64,000 nucleotides of DNA from Fenollaria massiliensis (GCF_000312505.2 NZ_HG326228.1:153789-217788); one strand, 5' to 3'. Positions 51,414 to 62,124 are shown, counted from the first letter of the stretch. Numbers and translations are program-made. The notes: generated by a model not told the origin, from the sequence alone.

Positions 51414-53789
51414 ATGTTATTACCAATTAGATGGCTAAAAGATTATGTAAATATTGATTGCGACAATAAAAAACTAGCTGAAGACATCACTTTGACAGGT
51501 TCTCACGTAGATGGCATCGTTGACTCATTTAAAGGCCTTGAAGGTGTTATAACTGTTAAGATTAAGCGCATAGAAAAGCATCCAGATGCTGATAAATTAA
51601 GAGTTTGCTATGTTGATGATGGCAAGAGCGAGATTGTTATAGTAACTGCTGCACCAAATGTAAAAGAAGGCGACATAGTGCCACTTGCTACAGTTGGAGC
51701 AATAATTGCTGGCGGAAACAAGATTGAGGAGCATGACTTTAGAGGAGTAGTTTCTTATGGTATGTTCTGCTCATTAGCTGAGCTTGGCTATGATACAAAT
51801 GTAATCAACAAAAAAGTAGCTGAGGGAGTGTTAATTCTTGATAAAGATACTCCTATAGGCAAGGATATAAGAGAAATACTTAATTTAGAAGAAAAAGTTT
51901 TAGATATAGAGATTACACCAAATAGACCTGACTGCTTAAGCGTTTTAGGCATGGCAAGAGAAGCGAAGGCAACATTTAATAAAGATTTGAAAGAACCTGA
52001 GTATAAAGAAGCAAAAGACTCTGATGAAATTAAAAAATATATTAAAAATATATCTATCGATACAAAAGACTGTTTAAGATATTATGCAAGAGTCGTAAAA
52101 CATGTAAAGATAGCTCTTTCTCCACTTTGGATGCAACAAAGACTTATGGAGTCGGGTGTTAGACCTATTAACAATATAGTCGACATTACAAATTATGTTA
52201 TGCTTGAACTTGGCGAGCCGCTTCACGCGTTTGACGTAAATACTATTAAAACAAAAGAAATTCATATAAAAAATGCTAAAGAAGAAAAATTCACTACACT
52301 TGATGAAATCGAAAGAGATTTAAAGCCTGAAGATATCGTTATAACAGATGGAAGCGAAAATCTTGCTCTAGGCGGCATCATGGGCGGACTTGACTCATCT
52401 ATTACAGACACAACTGAAACTATCATGCTTGAAGGAGCTAGCTTTAATAGATCTCAAATCAGATACACATCAAAGAGACTTGGCCTTAGAACAGAGGCTT
52501 CTAATAGATTTGAAAAGGGCATTTCTCCTTTAATGTCGAAAAAGGCAGTTGATAGAGCTGCTTATCTAATTGAGCTATTAGGCGTAGGTACTGTGGTTGA
52601 TGGTTACTATGATATTGTTAATTACGAAGAAAAAGACGAAGTGATTAAGTCTGATCCAGCTAGAATCAATAATTTACTTGGTAGTGATTTAAGTGTTGAG
52701 ACAATGCTTGATAATTTAGCAAGACTTGGCATAGAAACAAAATATGAAGACGGCCTTTTAATTTCAAAGTCACCATATTACAGAACTGACCTTGCAATTG
52801 AAGAAGATATAGCTGAAGAAGTTGGTCGTATCTATGGTTTCCACAATATCGAAGCAAAACCTATCAAGTCTGAAACATCAGTTGGTATGCTTGATTACAA
52901 AAGACAAATCGATAAGCATATTAAGACTTTACTCATAGGACAAGGCATGGATGAGATACTAACTTATTCATTCATCAGTCCAAAGAATTATGATGCACTT
53001 AATTTAAAAGAAAATCATGAATTTAGAAAATATATCGAACTAATCAATCCACTTGGAGAAGACTTTAGAGCGATGAGAACAACACTTATTGCTAATATGC
53101 TTAAAGTTTTATCGCTAAATATCAACAACATGAACGAAAAAGGTGCTTTCTTTGAATTTGGAAATACATTTGAAAAAGAAGGAAGTAAATATATTGAAAA
53201 CAAGACTATGTCCGTAGGTTTCTACGGTTATGGTGACTTCTATATGATTAAAGATATTTTAGTAAAGATACTAGAAGGACTTGCTATAGAAGGATATGAA
53301 GTAAAGAAAAGCACAGAAACAAGCATATTCCACAAGGGTAGAAGCGCTGATTTTTACATCGGTGGCGAGAAATTTGCGAGCCTTGGTCAAATTGATTACG
53401 CTGTTTGCGATAATTTCTCCATAAAAACAGATGTTTATGTAATGGAGCTTGATATAGAAAAGATATATCCACTAGTTAATCTAGAGAGAAAATATGTTAA
53501 GATAAATAAATTCCCAGCAGTTAAGAGGGATTACGCCATAGTTTTAGATGATGAAGTGCCATTTGGAGACGTTAAGAATGAAATTTTATCACATGGCTTT
53601 GAAATTGTTAAAGATGTACAAATATTTGACATTTACAAATCAGATAAGCTTGGAGCTGACAAAAAATCATTAGCTTTCAAGATTAAGTATCAAGGCGAAA
53701 AAACTCTTAAAGATAAAGATATACAAAAGGTTGAGAGCGAAATTTTAGCTTCACTTGAAGAAAAATTCGCTGCCATCTTAAGAAAGTAA
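51414..53789 (+). CDS. pheT: phenylalanyl-tRNA synthetase beta subunit
   Basis: A 791-residue subunit. It opens with MLLPIRWLKDYVNIDCDN, then an EMAP-like tRNA-binding domain (VKIKRIEKHPDADKLRVC), the B3/B4 editing domain (NNIVDITNYVMLELGEPLHAFD), B5 and the catalytic-like core (AIEEDIAEEVGRIYG). A C-terminal anticodon-binding FDX-ACB domain ends it (FPAVKRDYAIVLDDEVPFGDV). It edits mischarged Tyr-tRNA. AGGAGGACGAT is the ribosome site. Confidence 0.97.
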   Translation: MLLPIRWLKDYVNIDCDNKKLAEDITLTGSHVDGIVDSFKGLEGVITVKIKRIEKHPDADKLRVCYVDDGKSEIVIVTAAPNVKEGDIVPLATVGAIIAGGNKIEEHDFRGVVSYGMFCSLAELGYDTNVINKKVAEGVLILDKDTPIGKDIREILNLEEKVLDIEITPNRPDCLSVLGMAREAKATFNKDLKEPEYKEAKDSDEIKKYIKNISIDTKDCLRYYARVVKHVKIALSPLWMQQRLMESGVRPINNIVDITNYVMLELGEPLHAFDVNTIKTKEIHIKNAKEEKFTTLDEIERDLKPEDIVITDGSENLALGGIMGGLDSSITDTTETIMLEGASFNRSQIRYTSKRLGLRTEASNRFEKGISPLMSKKAVDRAAYLIELLGVGTVVDGYYDIVNYEEKDEVIKSDPARINNLLGSDLSVETMLDNLARLGIETKYEDGLLISKSPYYRTDLAIEEDIAEEVGRIYGFHNIEAKPIKSETSVGMLDYKRQIDKHIKTLLIGQGMDEILTYSFISPKNYDALNLKENHEFRKYIELINPLGEDFRAMRTTLIANMLKVLSLNINNMNEKGAFFEFGNTFEKEGSKYIENKTMSVGFYGYGDFYMIKDILVKILEGLAIEGYEVKKSTETSIFHKGRSADFYIGGEKFASLGQIDYAVCDNFSIKTDVYVMELDIEKIYPLVNLERKYVKINKFPAVKRDYAIVLDDEVPFGDVKNEILSHGFEIVKDVQIFDIYKSDKLGADKKSLAFKIKYQGEKTLKDKDIQKVESEILASLEEKFAAILRK

Positions 53790-53800
53790 GGAGGTAGGAC

Positions 53801-54280
53801 ATGCCAGAGAGAGTAACCGTTCATATAAACGGCAGAGATTTTAATATTCGTTCGGAGTATGATGAAAAGTATGTTTCAGACATCGCATACTATGTTAATA
53901 AGTTAATAAAGGATCTTTTAGCTAATAATCCAAGGCTTGACTCGCTTATGGCAACAACCCTTGCGACTGTCAATGTTACAGATGAATTATTTAAAGCACA
54001 AAAAAAGCTTAGCGAGTATGAAAACACTCCTATAAATAAGTCGGCGGAATACATGGACCTTAATGAAGCTTATCAAGAAGCTCTTAAAAAGATAGAAAAG
54101 CTTCAAGAAGAGCTTAATAACAAGGCAGACGAACTTGTTAAGACTAAGCTAAATACAGAAGATCTTTATCAACAGCTTAGCCGCATCAAAGAAGGAACAA
54201 GTCAAGACATTGACTCAAAAACAATAAAAAATAATAACAAGAATAACAAGAATAACAATAATAATAATAATGTTAAATAA
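53801..54280 (+). CDS. zapA: ZapA-like cell-division protein with an Asn/Lys-repeat tail
   Basis: A 159-residue protein. The first 80 residues match ZapA: ERVTVHINGRDFNIRSEYDEKYVSDIAYYVNKLI and LMATTLATVNVTDELFKAQKK. A coiled coil rich in Glu/Lys follows (about 85-130), and the C-terminus is a low-complexity Asn/Lys run from about residue 143. ZapA bundles FtsZ filaments. The tail is encoded by AAT/AAC/AAG triplet repeats that could change length by slippage in frame. GGAGGTAGGAC precedes the ATG; it follows pheT as in many Firmicutes. Confidence 0.9.
   Translation: MPERVTVHINGRDFNIRSEYDEKYVSDIAYYVNKLIKDLLANNPRLDSLMATTLATVNVTDELFKAQKKLSEYENTPINKSAEYMDLNEAYQEALKKIEKLQEELNNKADELVKTKLNTEDLYQQLSRIKEGTSQDIDSKTIKNNNKNNKNNNNNNNVK
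54231..54272. repeat. AAT/AAC/AAG triplet repeat
   Basis: A trinucleotide-type tract at the 3' end of zapA, ending in five AAT units that run directly into the ATG of the U32 peptidase gene. Slippage by threes would lengthen or shorten the ZapA Asn tail without a frameshift. Confidence 0.8.
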
Positions 54281-56345
54281 AAAGACAAAAGTACTAAGCC
54301 CTGTCGGCACCTACGAAGCGTTCATTGCAGCGCTTAAAGCAGGTGCTGATGAGGTTTATTTTGGAAGTGAAAAATTTAACGCAAGGCGCTTTGCAAAGGG
54401 CATTACAGATGACGAGATAAAATCTATGATAGAGCTAGCAAAGCTTTATGATATCAAACTTTGCATGACAGTAAACATTATTTTAGATGATAAAGAAGTA
54501 GTCGACGCACTTTTTTTGATAGAAGAGTATAGAAACATGGGTGTCGACGCCTTTATCATTACTGATCTTGGTTTAATATCACTTGTGAAAAAATATTTAC
54601 CAGATGTCGAGGTGCATGCGTCAACACAGCTAAATATAGCGAATTTATCGAGCATTGACTGGGCTATTGAGAATGGATTTCAAAGAGCGGTTATAGCGCG
54701 TGAAAAGGACTATAGATTTTTAGAAAAAGCATCTGAAAAAGATATAGAGCTCGAAGCTTTTGTTCATGGAGCACTTTGTTACGCAGTTTCGGGTCAATGT
54801 CTAATGAGCTCACTCATAGGAGAAAGGTCTGGTAACCGCGGTACATGCGCACAGCCATGCCGTAAGATGTATGATGTTTATAGCGAAGGAAAATTATTAA
54901 GAGAAAAAATTTATGCTATATCTGAGTACGATTTAAACACTTTAGATTCAATCGATAAACTTGTGGGCCGTGTTGACAGCTTAAAGATAGAGGGCCGCAT
55001 GAAAAATCCGTCTTATGTTTATCTTATAACTAAGCTATACAAGGATAAAATTTTAGGCGTAGAAAATACTCATAGACCTGACGAAGTCTTTAATAGAGGC
55101 TTTACAAAGGGTCATATATTAAAAGATGGCATGGACAAAATGCTGGTCAAAGAGAAAAAGCACTTTGAAGGCGGTTTTGAGCTAGAAGATTTTTCATTTA
55201 CAAAAAAAGATATAAGTTTTGATTTAAAAGCAAAGATAGGCAAAAAAATAATTTTAACGCTTCATTATATGAATAAAGAATACACCAAAGAGTCTGAATA
55301 CATAGTTCAAAAAGCAAAAACAGCTTCAATTGATAGAGAAAAAATTATTGATCCAATCATTAAGACTGGAAAAGATTTTTTAAATGTTAGAGAAGTGAGA
55401 TTAGATGTAGATGAAGATGCCTTTATACCGGTTAAAGAGCTTAAATCCTTAAGAAGAGAGCTTATAGACGAGCTTTTTAAAAAAGATTTTAAGGGCGTTA
55501 ACATTAATACCAAGAAAAAAGATATCTTGGCCCCTTATGATAATAAAAAGAATAATAAGCAAAAAATTATTCTTAGAGCCTCATCTTACAAAGACCTTGA
55601 TGGAATTGATATAAACAAGGCTGATACGCTTAGCTTGTATCTAAATAAAGATAATATTAATTTTTTAAGTAAAATAAATATCAATAAAGAAGTTTATACA
55701 TCAAACGCAGCGAGCGACGAAGACCTAGACGAGTACTATGATTTAATTAATGAATATGGCAAAAATGTTGACTCAATCGAAATAAGTGAGCTAGGTGCAT
55801 ATCAAAAGTTAAAAGACTTTAATAAAAAAATTTATGCTTCATATATGATGAACATTTTTAATTCAGAAGCCGCTAAATACATGAGTGAAAGCTATTTCTC
55901 AGGCTTTACATACTCACTTGAGATGAGCTTAGCACAGATGGAAAAATTCATGAACTATGGTCTAGAGACAAGGCTATTTACTTACGGATATCCTGTCGTG
56001 ATGATGAGCAAGGCTTGTCCACTAGCAAATATTAGGACTGATTGCGATCAAAGATGCGAGACTTGTCCTATAAACAAGGAAAATGAACTAGTTTATGAGG
56101 ATAAAGAGCGTTTCATTTTCACTCGTGAAAATAATTACACAAAGATTTATAACTCGCAAAAAATTTTTATGCTAGACAAGATGGACGATGTTAAAAAATT
56201 AGGGCCAACATGTATTATCATAGACCTTGACAATGAAAATGATAAGAAAAAAATTAATGAATATATTGATAGAATTAATAATGGAGATGGAATAGACGCG
56301 ATAGAAAGTTTTACTAGAGCGCATTACTACAAAAAAGTTTTATAG
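54270..56345 (+). CDS. U32-family peptidase-like protein with DUF3656
   Basis: A 691-residue protein. The N-terminal U32 barrel has LSPVGTYEAFIAALKAGADEVYFG, HASTQLNIAN, and the Cys-rich signature GQCLMSSLIGERSGNRGTCAQPCRKMY. A middle DUF3656-type region and a C-terminal part with more cysteines (CPLANIRTDCDQRCETC) follow. Related proteins, such as RlhA, hydroxylate 23S rRNA cytidine and may use iron-sulfur chemistry rather than proteolysis. The ATG overlaps zapA by 11 bases and has no Shine-Dalgarno (the upstream bases are AAT repeats), so it may rely on coupling. Confidence 0.9.
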   Translation: MLNKKTKVLSPVGTYEAFIAALKAGADEVYFGSEKFNARRFAKGITDDEIKSMIELAKLYDIKLCMTVNIILDDKEVVDALFLIEEYRNMGVDAFIITDLGLISLVKKYLPDVEVHASTQLNIANLSSIDWAIENGFQRAVIAREKDYRFLEKASEKDIELEAFVHGALCYAVSGQCLMSSLIGERSGNRGTCAQPCRKMYDVYSEGKLLREKIYAISEYDLNTLDSIDKLVGRVDSLKIEGRMKNPSYVYLITKLYKDKILGVENTHRPDEVFNRGFTKGHILKDGMDKMLVKEKKHFEGGFELEDFSFTKKDISFDLKAKIGKKIILTLHYMNKEYTKESEYIVQKAKTASIDREKIIDPIIKTGKDFLNVREVRLDVDEDAFIPVKELKSLRRELIDELFKKDFKGVNINTKKKDILAPYDNKKNNKQKIILRASSYKDLDGIDINKADTLSLYLNKDNINFLSKININKEVYTSNAASDEDLDEYYDLINEYGKNVDSIEISELGAYQKLKDFNKKIYASYMMNIFNSEAAKYMSESYFSGFTYSLEMSLAQMEKFMNYGLETRLFTYGYPVVMMSKACPLANIRTDCDQRCETCPINKENELVYEDKERFIFTRENNYTKIYNSQKIFMLDKMDDVKKLGPTCIIIDLDNENDKKKINEYIDRINNGDGIDAIESFTRAHYYKKVL

Positions 56346-56353
56346 GTGAATAA

Positions 56354-58723
56354 ATGGACAAAGCACTCAAAGTTTTAGAATATGACAAAATAATAGAAAT
56401 GCTACTAGACTTGACTCAAGGGGAGCTTGCAAGAGACTTGGTAGAAAATCTTGAGCCGTCAAATGACATAGATGAGATAAGGCGCATGCAAGAGGAAACA
56501 TCAGAAGCCTACAGGGTTTTAGTGAGGTACGGAGACATAGATTACTCGGCTGCATCACACATAAAGCATCTTGTCTCAAAGGCAAGTCTTGGATCCATGT
56601 TATTTATAGAAGATTTGTACGATATAATGCAAAACATCTTCTTAGTAAGCTCAATTAAGAGATATTTAAAAACATCTATAGATGATGAAAATTTAAATTT
56701 AAATCACTTAAGAAAGCTTTATGATAGTCTAGCTTCACTTGATGATCTTAAGAAAAAGCTTAGCATGACTATAGTATCAAGAGATGAAGTTGCGGATAGC
56801 GCTTCGAGCACTTTAAGAAGCATAAGGCGTAGCAAAAAACTTAAGAATCAAGCGATAGAAGATAAATTAAATTCATATATAACTAGTGATAAAACAAAAA
56901 AATATTTACAAGACGCCATAGTTACTATGCGAGAAGGAAGGTATGTAATTCCTGTTAAAAATGAGTATCGATCAAGCGTTGAGGGTATGATTCACGACAT
57001 ATCTCAAAAGGGATCAACAGTTTTTATCGAGCCGATGGCAGTCGTTAAACTAAATAACGAGCTAAGGGAGCTTGAAAACGAAGAGAAAAAAGAGATAGAA
57101 AGGATACTTTATGAGCTATCAAGCGAGGTCTCTGAGTACAAGGCCTATCTTGAAACGAATGAAGAAGCTTTAAAAAGCATTTCATTTATATTCGCAAGAG
57201 CAAGGCTCGCTAGAGAGATGAGGGCGACAGAACCGATACTTAACGATAAAGGCTATGTCAATCTAAAAAATGCAAGGCACCCATTAATACCGAAAGATAA
57301 GGTAGTGCCAACTACGCTTGAACTTGGAGATGAGTACACATCGCTTATAATCACAGGACCAAACACAGGCGGTAAGACGGTTAGCTTAAAGACAGTTGGA
57401 CTTATTACGCTGATGGCAAAGTCTGGATTAAACATACCATGCGATAATAATTCATCGGTAGCGGTCTTTGATAGAGTCTTTGCTGATATAGGCGATGAAC
57501 AATCGATAGAGCAGTCACTATCAACATTTTCTTCGCACATGAAAAATATTGTTCATATAGTTGAAAATGCCGAGTATAATGATTTAGTTTTATTTGACGA
57601 ACTAGGCGCAGGCACAGACCCAACTGAGGGAGCGGCCCTTGCCATATCCATATTAAAACTCTTTAGAGAGAGAAGAATCAGGACCATGGCGACGACGCAT
57701 TACTCACAAATCAAATTTTATGCGCTTACGAGCGAAGGAGTGAAAAACGCGTCGATGGAATTTAACGTCGATACTCTTTCACCAACATATAGGCTAATCA
57801 TAGGTATACCGGGCAAGTCAAATGCTTTTGAAATATCTAGAAGGCTCGGCCTTGATCAAAAGATTATTGATAGCGCGAAAGAGCTTCTTAATGAGAACGA
57901 TACTCGCTTTGAAGATGTTCTTAAGGCCATCGAAGAAGATAGAACTGATATTGAAAATAAAAGAATTAAAATAAATGAAGAGAATGAAGAGATAGAAAGG
58001 CTTAGAGAAAAGCTTGAGAATAAAAATAAAAAACTTGAAGAAAAGCAAGAAGCCATCATTAACAAGGCAAAAGAAGAAGCAAGAGAGATAGTTAAGAAAG
58101 CAAAGAACGAGAGCGCCTTCATTATAGACGAATTAAAAGACATCTCATCTTTATCAAAAAAAGAGGACAGGCGAAGGCTTCAAGAGGCAAAGGACTATCT
58201 AAGGGACCTTGAAGATGAAAACAGATTAAAGATAAAAGACAATAAAAAGCGTACAAAAGAGATTCCAAAGGACATCAAACTTGGCGAAAGCGTTAGAATC
58301 ATTAGCATAGACAAGTTTGGAGAAGTAGAAACACTTCCTGATGAGAAAGGTGATTTAAACATTCAGGTCGGAATTATGAGTGTTAGAAGCAATATTAAGG
58401 ATATAGAGCGAAGTGAATCTAAAGAAGAAGTAAAGGCCGAGAAAAAAACTAGGTCCATTAACAAAGCTAAGTCAAAAAATATAAGTTCAGAAATAAATTT
58501 AATTGGAAGAACAGTTGATGAAGCGATAATTTTACTAGACAAATATCTTGATGATGCCTATCTTGCAAGGCTTAAAGAGGTCAGAATAATTCACGGAAAA
58601 GGTACAGGCACACTTAGAGATGCAATAAGAAAGTATTTACAAAATAGCAAACATGTTATAGAATATAGAGAAGCAGATTATACGGAAGGCGGTTCGGGAG
58701 CTACCGTAGCTGTTATTAAATAG
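56354..58723 (+). CDS. mutS2: MutS2 (RqcU-like) DNA mismatch/ribosome rescue ATPase
   Basis: A 789-residue protein. The core ATPase has Walker A IITGPNTGGKTVSLKTVGL, Walker B LVLFDELGAGTDPTEGAAL and TMATTHYSQIKFYAL. A long coiled coil (about 520-620) and a KOW-like region follow. The C-terminal Smr nuclease domain has LIGRTVDEAIILLDKYLDDA and IIHGKGTGTLRDAIRKYL. It lacks the MutS mismatch-binding N-terminus. In Bacillus MutS2 splits collided ribosomes and also acts in recombination. The ATG follows the U32 stop by 8 bp. Confidence 0.96.
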   Translation: MDKALKVLEYDKIIEMLLDLTQGELARDLVENLEPSNDIDEIRRMQEETSEAYRVLVRYGDIDYSAASHIKHLVSKASLGSMLFIEDLYDIMQNIFLVSSIKRYLKTSIDDENLNLNHLRKLYDSLASLDDLKKKLSMTIVSRDEVADSASSTLRSIRRSKKLKNQAIEDKLNSYITSDKTKKYLQDAIVTMREGRYVIPVKNEYRSSVEGMIHDISQKGSTVFIEPMAVVKLNNELRELENEEKKEIERILYELSSEVSEYKAYLETNEEALKSISFIFARARLAREMRATEPILNDKGYVNLKNARHPLIPKDKVVPTTLELGDEYTSLIITGPNTGGKTVSLKTVGLITLMAKSGLNIPCDNNSSVAVFDRVFADIGDEQSIEQSLSTFSSHMKNIVHIVENAEYNDLVLFDELGAGTDPTEGAALAISILKLFRERRIRTMATTHYSQIKFYALTSEGVKNASMEFNVDTLSPTYRLIIGIPGKSNAFEISRRLGLDQKIIDSAKELLNENDTRFEDVLKAIEEDRTDIENKRIKINEENEEIERLREKLENKNKKLEEKQEAIINKAKEEAREIVKKAKNESAFIIDELKDISSLSKKEDRRRLQEAKDYLRDLEDENRLKIKDNKKRTKEIPKDIKLGESVRIISIDKFGEVETLPDEKGDLNIQVGIMSVRSNIKDIERSESKEEVKAEKKTRSINKAKSKNISSEINLIGRTVDEAIILLDKYLDDAYLARLKEVRIIHGKGTGTLRDAIRKYLQNSKHVIEYREADYTEGGSGATVAVIK

Positions 58724-58732
58724 GAGGTAATT

Positions 58733-60430
58733 ATGATAAATTTTAAGGAAAAAGTAAGAGATGCGTTAAGCACAGTAATTGAGGGACTATCTAAAGAAGA
58801 GATAGAAAACCTAATTGAAACACCGCCATCGTTTGATATGGGCGATTACGCCTTCCCAGTATTTAGACTAGCAAAAACATATAAGAAGGCACCTAATTTA
58901 ATCGCTGAAGAGATTAAAGAAAAATTATCACATAATGAATATTTTGACAAAGTAGAAAATGCAGGACCTTATGTAAACTTCTTTATCTGTAAAGAAAAAC
59001 TTCTAGAAATAGTTTATAAAGAGATAGAAGAAAAAGGTGATATGTATGGTTCATCAGATATGGGTAAGGGCAAAAATGTTATAGTTGAGTTCTCATCTCC
59101 TAACATTGCAAAACCAATGCACATAGGTCACATTAGATCAACAGTTATTGGTAACGCTCTTTATCATATATTCAAGCACCTTGGCTATAACACAATCGCC
59201 ATCAATCACTTAGGTGACTATGGTACTCAATTTGGTATGCTTATAGCAGCTTATAAATTATGGGGCGACAGAGAAGCTATCGAAAAGAATCCTATTGATG
59301 AACTTCTTGATTTATATGTAAGATACAATAAACTTCAAGAGCTTGATCCGGCTGCAAGAGACACAGCTAGAGACTGGTTTAAAAAGCTTGAACAAGGCGA
59401 TGAAGAAGCAACTGAAATATGGACTTGGATGAAGAAACTTTCTATAGTTGAGTTCGAAAAAGTATATGATATGCTTGGAATAAAATATGACTCATACAAG
59501 GGCGAGGCATTCTACTCAGACAAGATGCCAGCAGTTATCGAAGAGATAAAAGAAAAGAACATAGGCAAGATGGACGACGGCGCATACATCGTTGACTTAA
59601 AACCTTATGGACTAACTCCACTAATCATAGTTAAGTCCAACGGAACAACAACTTATGCTACAAGAGACATAGCTGCAGCAAGATATAGAAAGAAAACTTA
59701 TGATTTCTACAAAAATATCTACGTAGTTGCCAGCGAACAAAATCTTCACTTCCAACAATGGAAGCAAGTTCTTAAGCTTATGGGAGACGAGTGGGCAGAT
59801 GATTGTATACATGTTAACTTCGGCTTAATCTCATTAAAGGACGGCGCTTTATCAACTAGACAAGGAAGAGTATTAAAACTTGAAGACGTTTTAAATAAGG
59901 CAATAGAAAAAACTAGAGAAATTATTGAAAAGAGAAATCCAAATCTTGAAAATAAAGAAGAAGTAGCTAAGATGGTTGGTACTGGAGCAATAGTTTTCCA
60001 AGAGCTATTTAACCAAAGAATCAAAGATTATGTATTTGATTGGGATAAAACACTTTCATTCGAGGGAGAAACAGGCCCTTATGCTCAATACACTTATGCT
60101 AGATGCAAATCATTAATCGAAAAGAACGGCGGATTCGATCCAGCTAAAGTTGATTTTAATCTAGTTAAAGATGAAGCATACGAAATTTTAAAATATGTTT
60201 ACGATTTACCAAGAACTATAGTTTTAGCTATGGAAAAATACGAAGCATTCTATATCACAAGAAACATCATCGACATAGCAAAAGCATTTAACAAATATTA
60301 CGCAGCAAATCAAATAATTACAGATGATGAAAAGCTTACAAATTCAAGACTTGCTATAGTTGACATAGTTCAAAAAGCAATTAAAGTAGGCATGAACTTA
60401 ATAGGAGTACAAACTCCAGATAGAATGTAA
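58733..60430 (+). CDS. argS: arginyl-tRNA synthetase
   Basis: A 565-residue class I synthetase. The HIGH motif is SPNIAKPMHIGHIRSTVIG; the KMSKS-equivalent region is GALSTRQGRVLKLEDVL; and the anticodon-binding DALR domain is at the C-terminus, ending NLIGVQTPDRM. AGGAGGTAATT precedes the ATG. Its stop overlaps the radical SAM start by one base, so the two are coupled. Confidence 0.96.
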   Translation: MINFKEKVRDALSTVIEGLSKEEIENLIETPPSFDMGDYAFPVFRLAKTYKKAPNLIAEEIKEKLSHNEYFDKVENAGPYVNFFICKEKLLEIVYKEIEEKGDMYGSSDMGKGKNVIVEFSSPNIAKPMHIGHIRSTVIGNALYHIFKHLGYNTIAINHLGDYGTQFGMLIAAYKLWGDREAIEKNPIDELLDLYVRYNKLQELDPAARDTARDWFKKLEQGDEEATEIWTWMKKLSIVEFEKVYDMLGIKYDSYKGEAFYSDKMPAVIEEIKEKNIGKMDDGAYIVDLKPYGLTPLIIVKSNGTTTYATRDIAAARYRKKTYDFYKNIYVVASEQNLHFQQWKQVLKLMGDEWADDCIHVNFGLISLKDGALSTRQGRVLKLEDVLNKAIEKTREIIEKRNPNLENKEEVAKMVGTGAIVFQELFNQRIKDYVFDWDKTLSFEGETGPYAQYTYARCKSLIEKNGGFDPAKVDFNLVKDEAYEILKYVYDLPRTIVLAMEKYEAFYITRNIIDIAKAFNKYYAANQIITDDEKLTNSRLAIVDIVQKAIKVGMNLIGVQTPDRM

Positions 60431-62124
60431 TGAAAGTCGTATTTGTAGGTATTAACGCAAAGTTTTCACATACAAATATTGCTATAAGATATTTAAACAA
60501 TGAGCTTAAAGATATGGTAGATTCTTCATTTGAGGAATTTACCATAAACGAGCCTTTGGAGAATATTGTCTATGAGCTTCATAAGAAAGACGCCAATGTA
60601 CTTATGTTTTCGTCATACATCTGGAACATTGATTATATAAGAAAAGTAATTAATTCACTTAAAAAGATTAAGCCAAGCTACACTATAGTCCTAGGCGGAC
60701 CTGAGGTTAGCTTCGAAAAAGAAAGTTTTCTTAGAGCAAATCCAGCCTGTGACTACATAATTTATGGCGAGGGCGAGAGAGCTATGAAAGAATTTATTCT
60801 TTATAAAAAAGGCAAGCTAAGTATCGATGAAGTTCACAATCTAGCCTATATTAATGATAATAGATACATTAAAACTGAAGAAGCACCCCTTATCGACATG
60901 AAGGATTTAAGCTTTCCTTATGAAGATGAAGAGGCTTTGGAGCATAGAACACTCTATTATGAAGCACAAAGAGGCTGCCCATATAGGTGTTCTTTTTGTT
61001 TATCTTCAGCAATAAAAGGTCTTAGATATAAGCCTATAGACTTAGTGAAGATGGATTTAGATAGGCTAATAGCTATGAAGCCGTCCATAGTTAAGTTTAT
61101 AGACAGAACCTTTAACTCAAACGAAGACTTTGCCATAAATATAATCGAACACATTTTAGAAAACAATAAAACGAATACTAAATTTCATTTTGAAATCACT
61201 CTCGATAGGATGAGTGATAGATTTTACGAGACTTTAAAGAAGCTTCCTAAGGATATGATTCAGTTTGAAATTGGCCTTCAGTCGATAAACCCGAAAACCC
61301 TTAAAGCGATTCAAAGGCACAATGACCTTGAGAGAATAAAAGAGCATTCACAAAAGATTAAGGATTTAGGGACTATACATCAGCATATAGATCTTATAGC
61401 TGGACTTCCTTACGAGGATTTTGAAAGCTTTAAAGAGTCTTTTAATTATCTTTATGATTTTAAGATAGAAAAAATTCAGCTAGGCTTTTTGAAAATGCTT
61501 AAAGGCTCTTTAGTTCGCTCGCAAGAGTTGATTTTTGACTACAAGTATACTGATTATGCGCCTTATGAAGTTTTGAAGAATGAATTTTTATCGACAGATG
61601 AAATAATTGAGCTAAAGAAAATTGATTATGTAGTTGACAAAATTTATAACGAAGGAAGCTTTAAAAGGACGCTTGATATACTTGAATCAAAGTATACAAG
61701 CCCATTTGCAATGTTTGAAGATCTAGCAAATTTTATAGATGAAAACTTTGGCGTGGACAAAACTATTAAAAAAGAAAATTTATATAGACTAGTCTATGAA
61801 TTTTTAAAAGCAAAAGACATTCTTTCAGATAAACTAATTGAGACTTTAAGCCTTGATTATGCAGTAAACGTTAAATCACAGGCACCGCTAGATTTTATGC
61901 CATTTACAAAGCTTAGAGGCGACAAGCTTCATAGCCTTTTAAGAGATGAAGAGTTTAGAAAAACTTATTTATGGCAATATATAGAAGAGAAGAACAAAGA
62001 CATCGTCAATAAAGTCGCCATCATACTTATGTATGGAGCGGCATACCTTGTTGACGAGGACGTAGAAAGGATCAGTGATGATTATGTTCAAAGATATAAT
62101 TTATACAAACACAGAAGCGTTTAA
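60430..62124 (+). CDS. B12-binding-domain radical SAM protein (DUF4080 type)
   Basis: A 564-residue enzyme. The N-terminal B12-binding-like domain (MKVVFVGINAKFSHTNIAIRYL to GGPEVSFEKE) lacks a clear DxHxxG cobalt ligand. The radical SAM core has the 4Fe-4S motif C183-x3-C187-x2-C190 in GCPYRCSFCLSS, then QFEIGLQSINPKTLKAI and HIDLIAGLPYEDFE. A C-terminal DUF4080-like region follows. The reaction is unknown. It starts in a TAATG overlap with argS and shares 47 bases with the next membrane gene. Confidence 0.9.
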   Translation: MKVVFVGINAKFSHTNIAIRYLNNELKDMVDSSFEEFTINEPLENIVYELHKKDANVLMFSSYIWNIDYIRKVINSLKKIKPSYTIVLGGPEVSFEKESFLRANPACDYIIYGEGERAMKEFILYKKGKLSIDEVHNLAYINDNRYIKTEEAPLIDMKDLSFPYEDEEALEHRTLYYEAQRGCPYRCSFCLSSAIKGLRYKPIDLVKMDLDRLIAMKPSIVKFIDRTFNSNEDFAINIIEHILENNKTNTKFHFEITLDRMSDRFYETLKKLPKDMIQFEIGLQSINPKTLKAIQRHNDLERIKEHSQKIKDLGTIHQHIDLIAGLPYEDFESFKESFNYLYDFKIEKIQLGFLKMLKGSLVRSQELIFDYKYTDYAPYEVLKNEFLSTDEIIELKKIDYVVDKIYNEGSFKRTLDILESKYTSPFAMFEDLANFIDENFGVDKTIKKENLYRLVYEFLKAKDILSDKLIETLSLDYAVNVKSQAPLDFMPFTKLRGDKLHSLLRDEEFRKTYLWQYIEEKNKDIVNKVAIILMYGAAYLVDEDVERISDDYVQRYNLYKHRSV

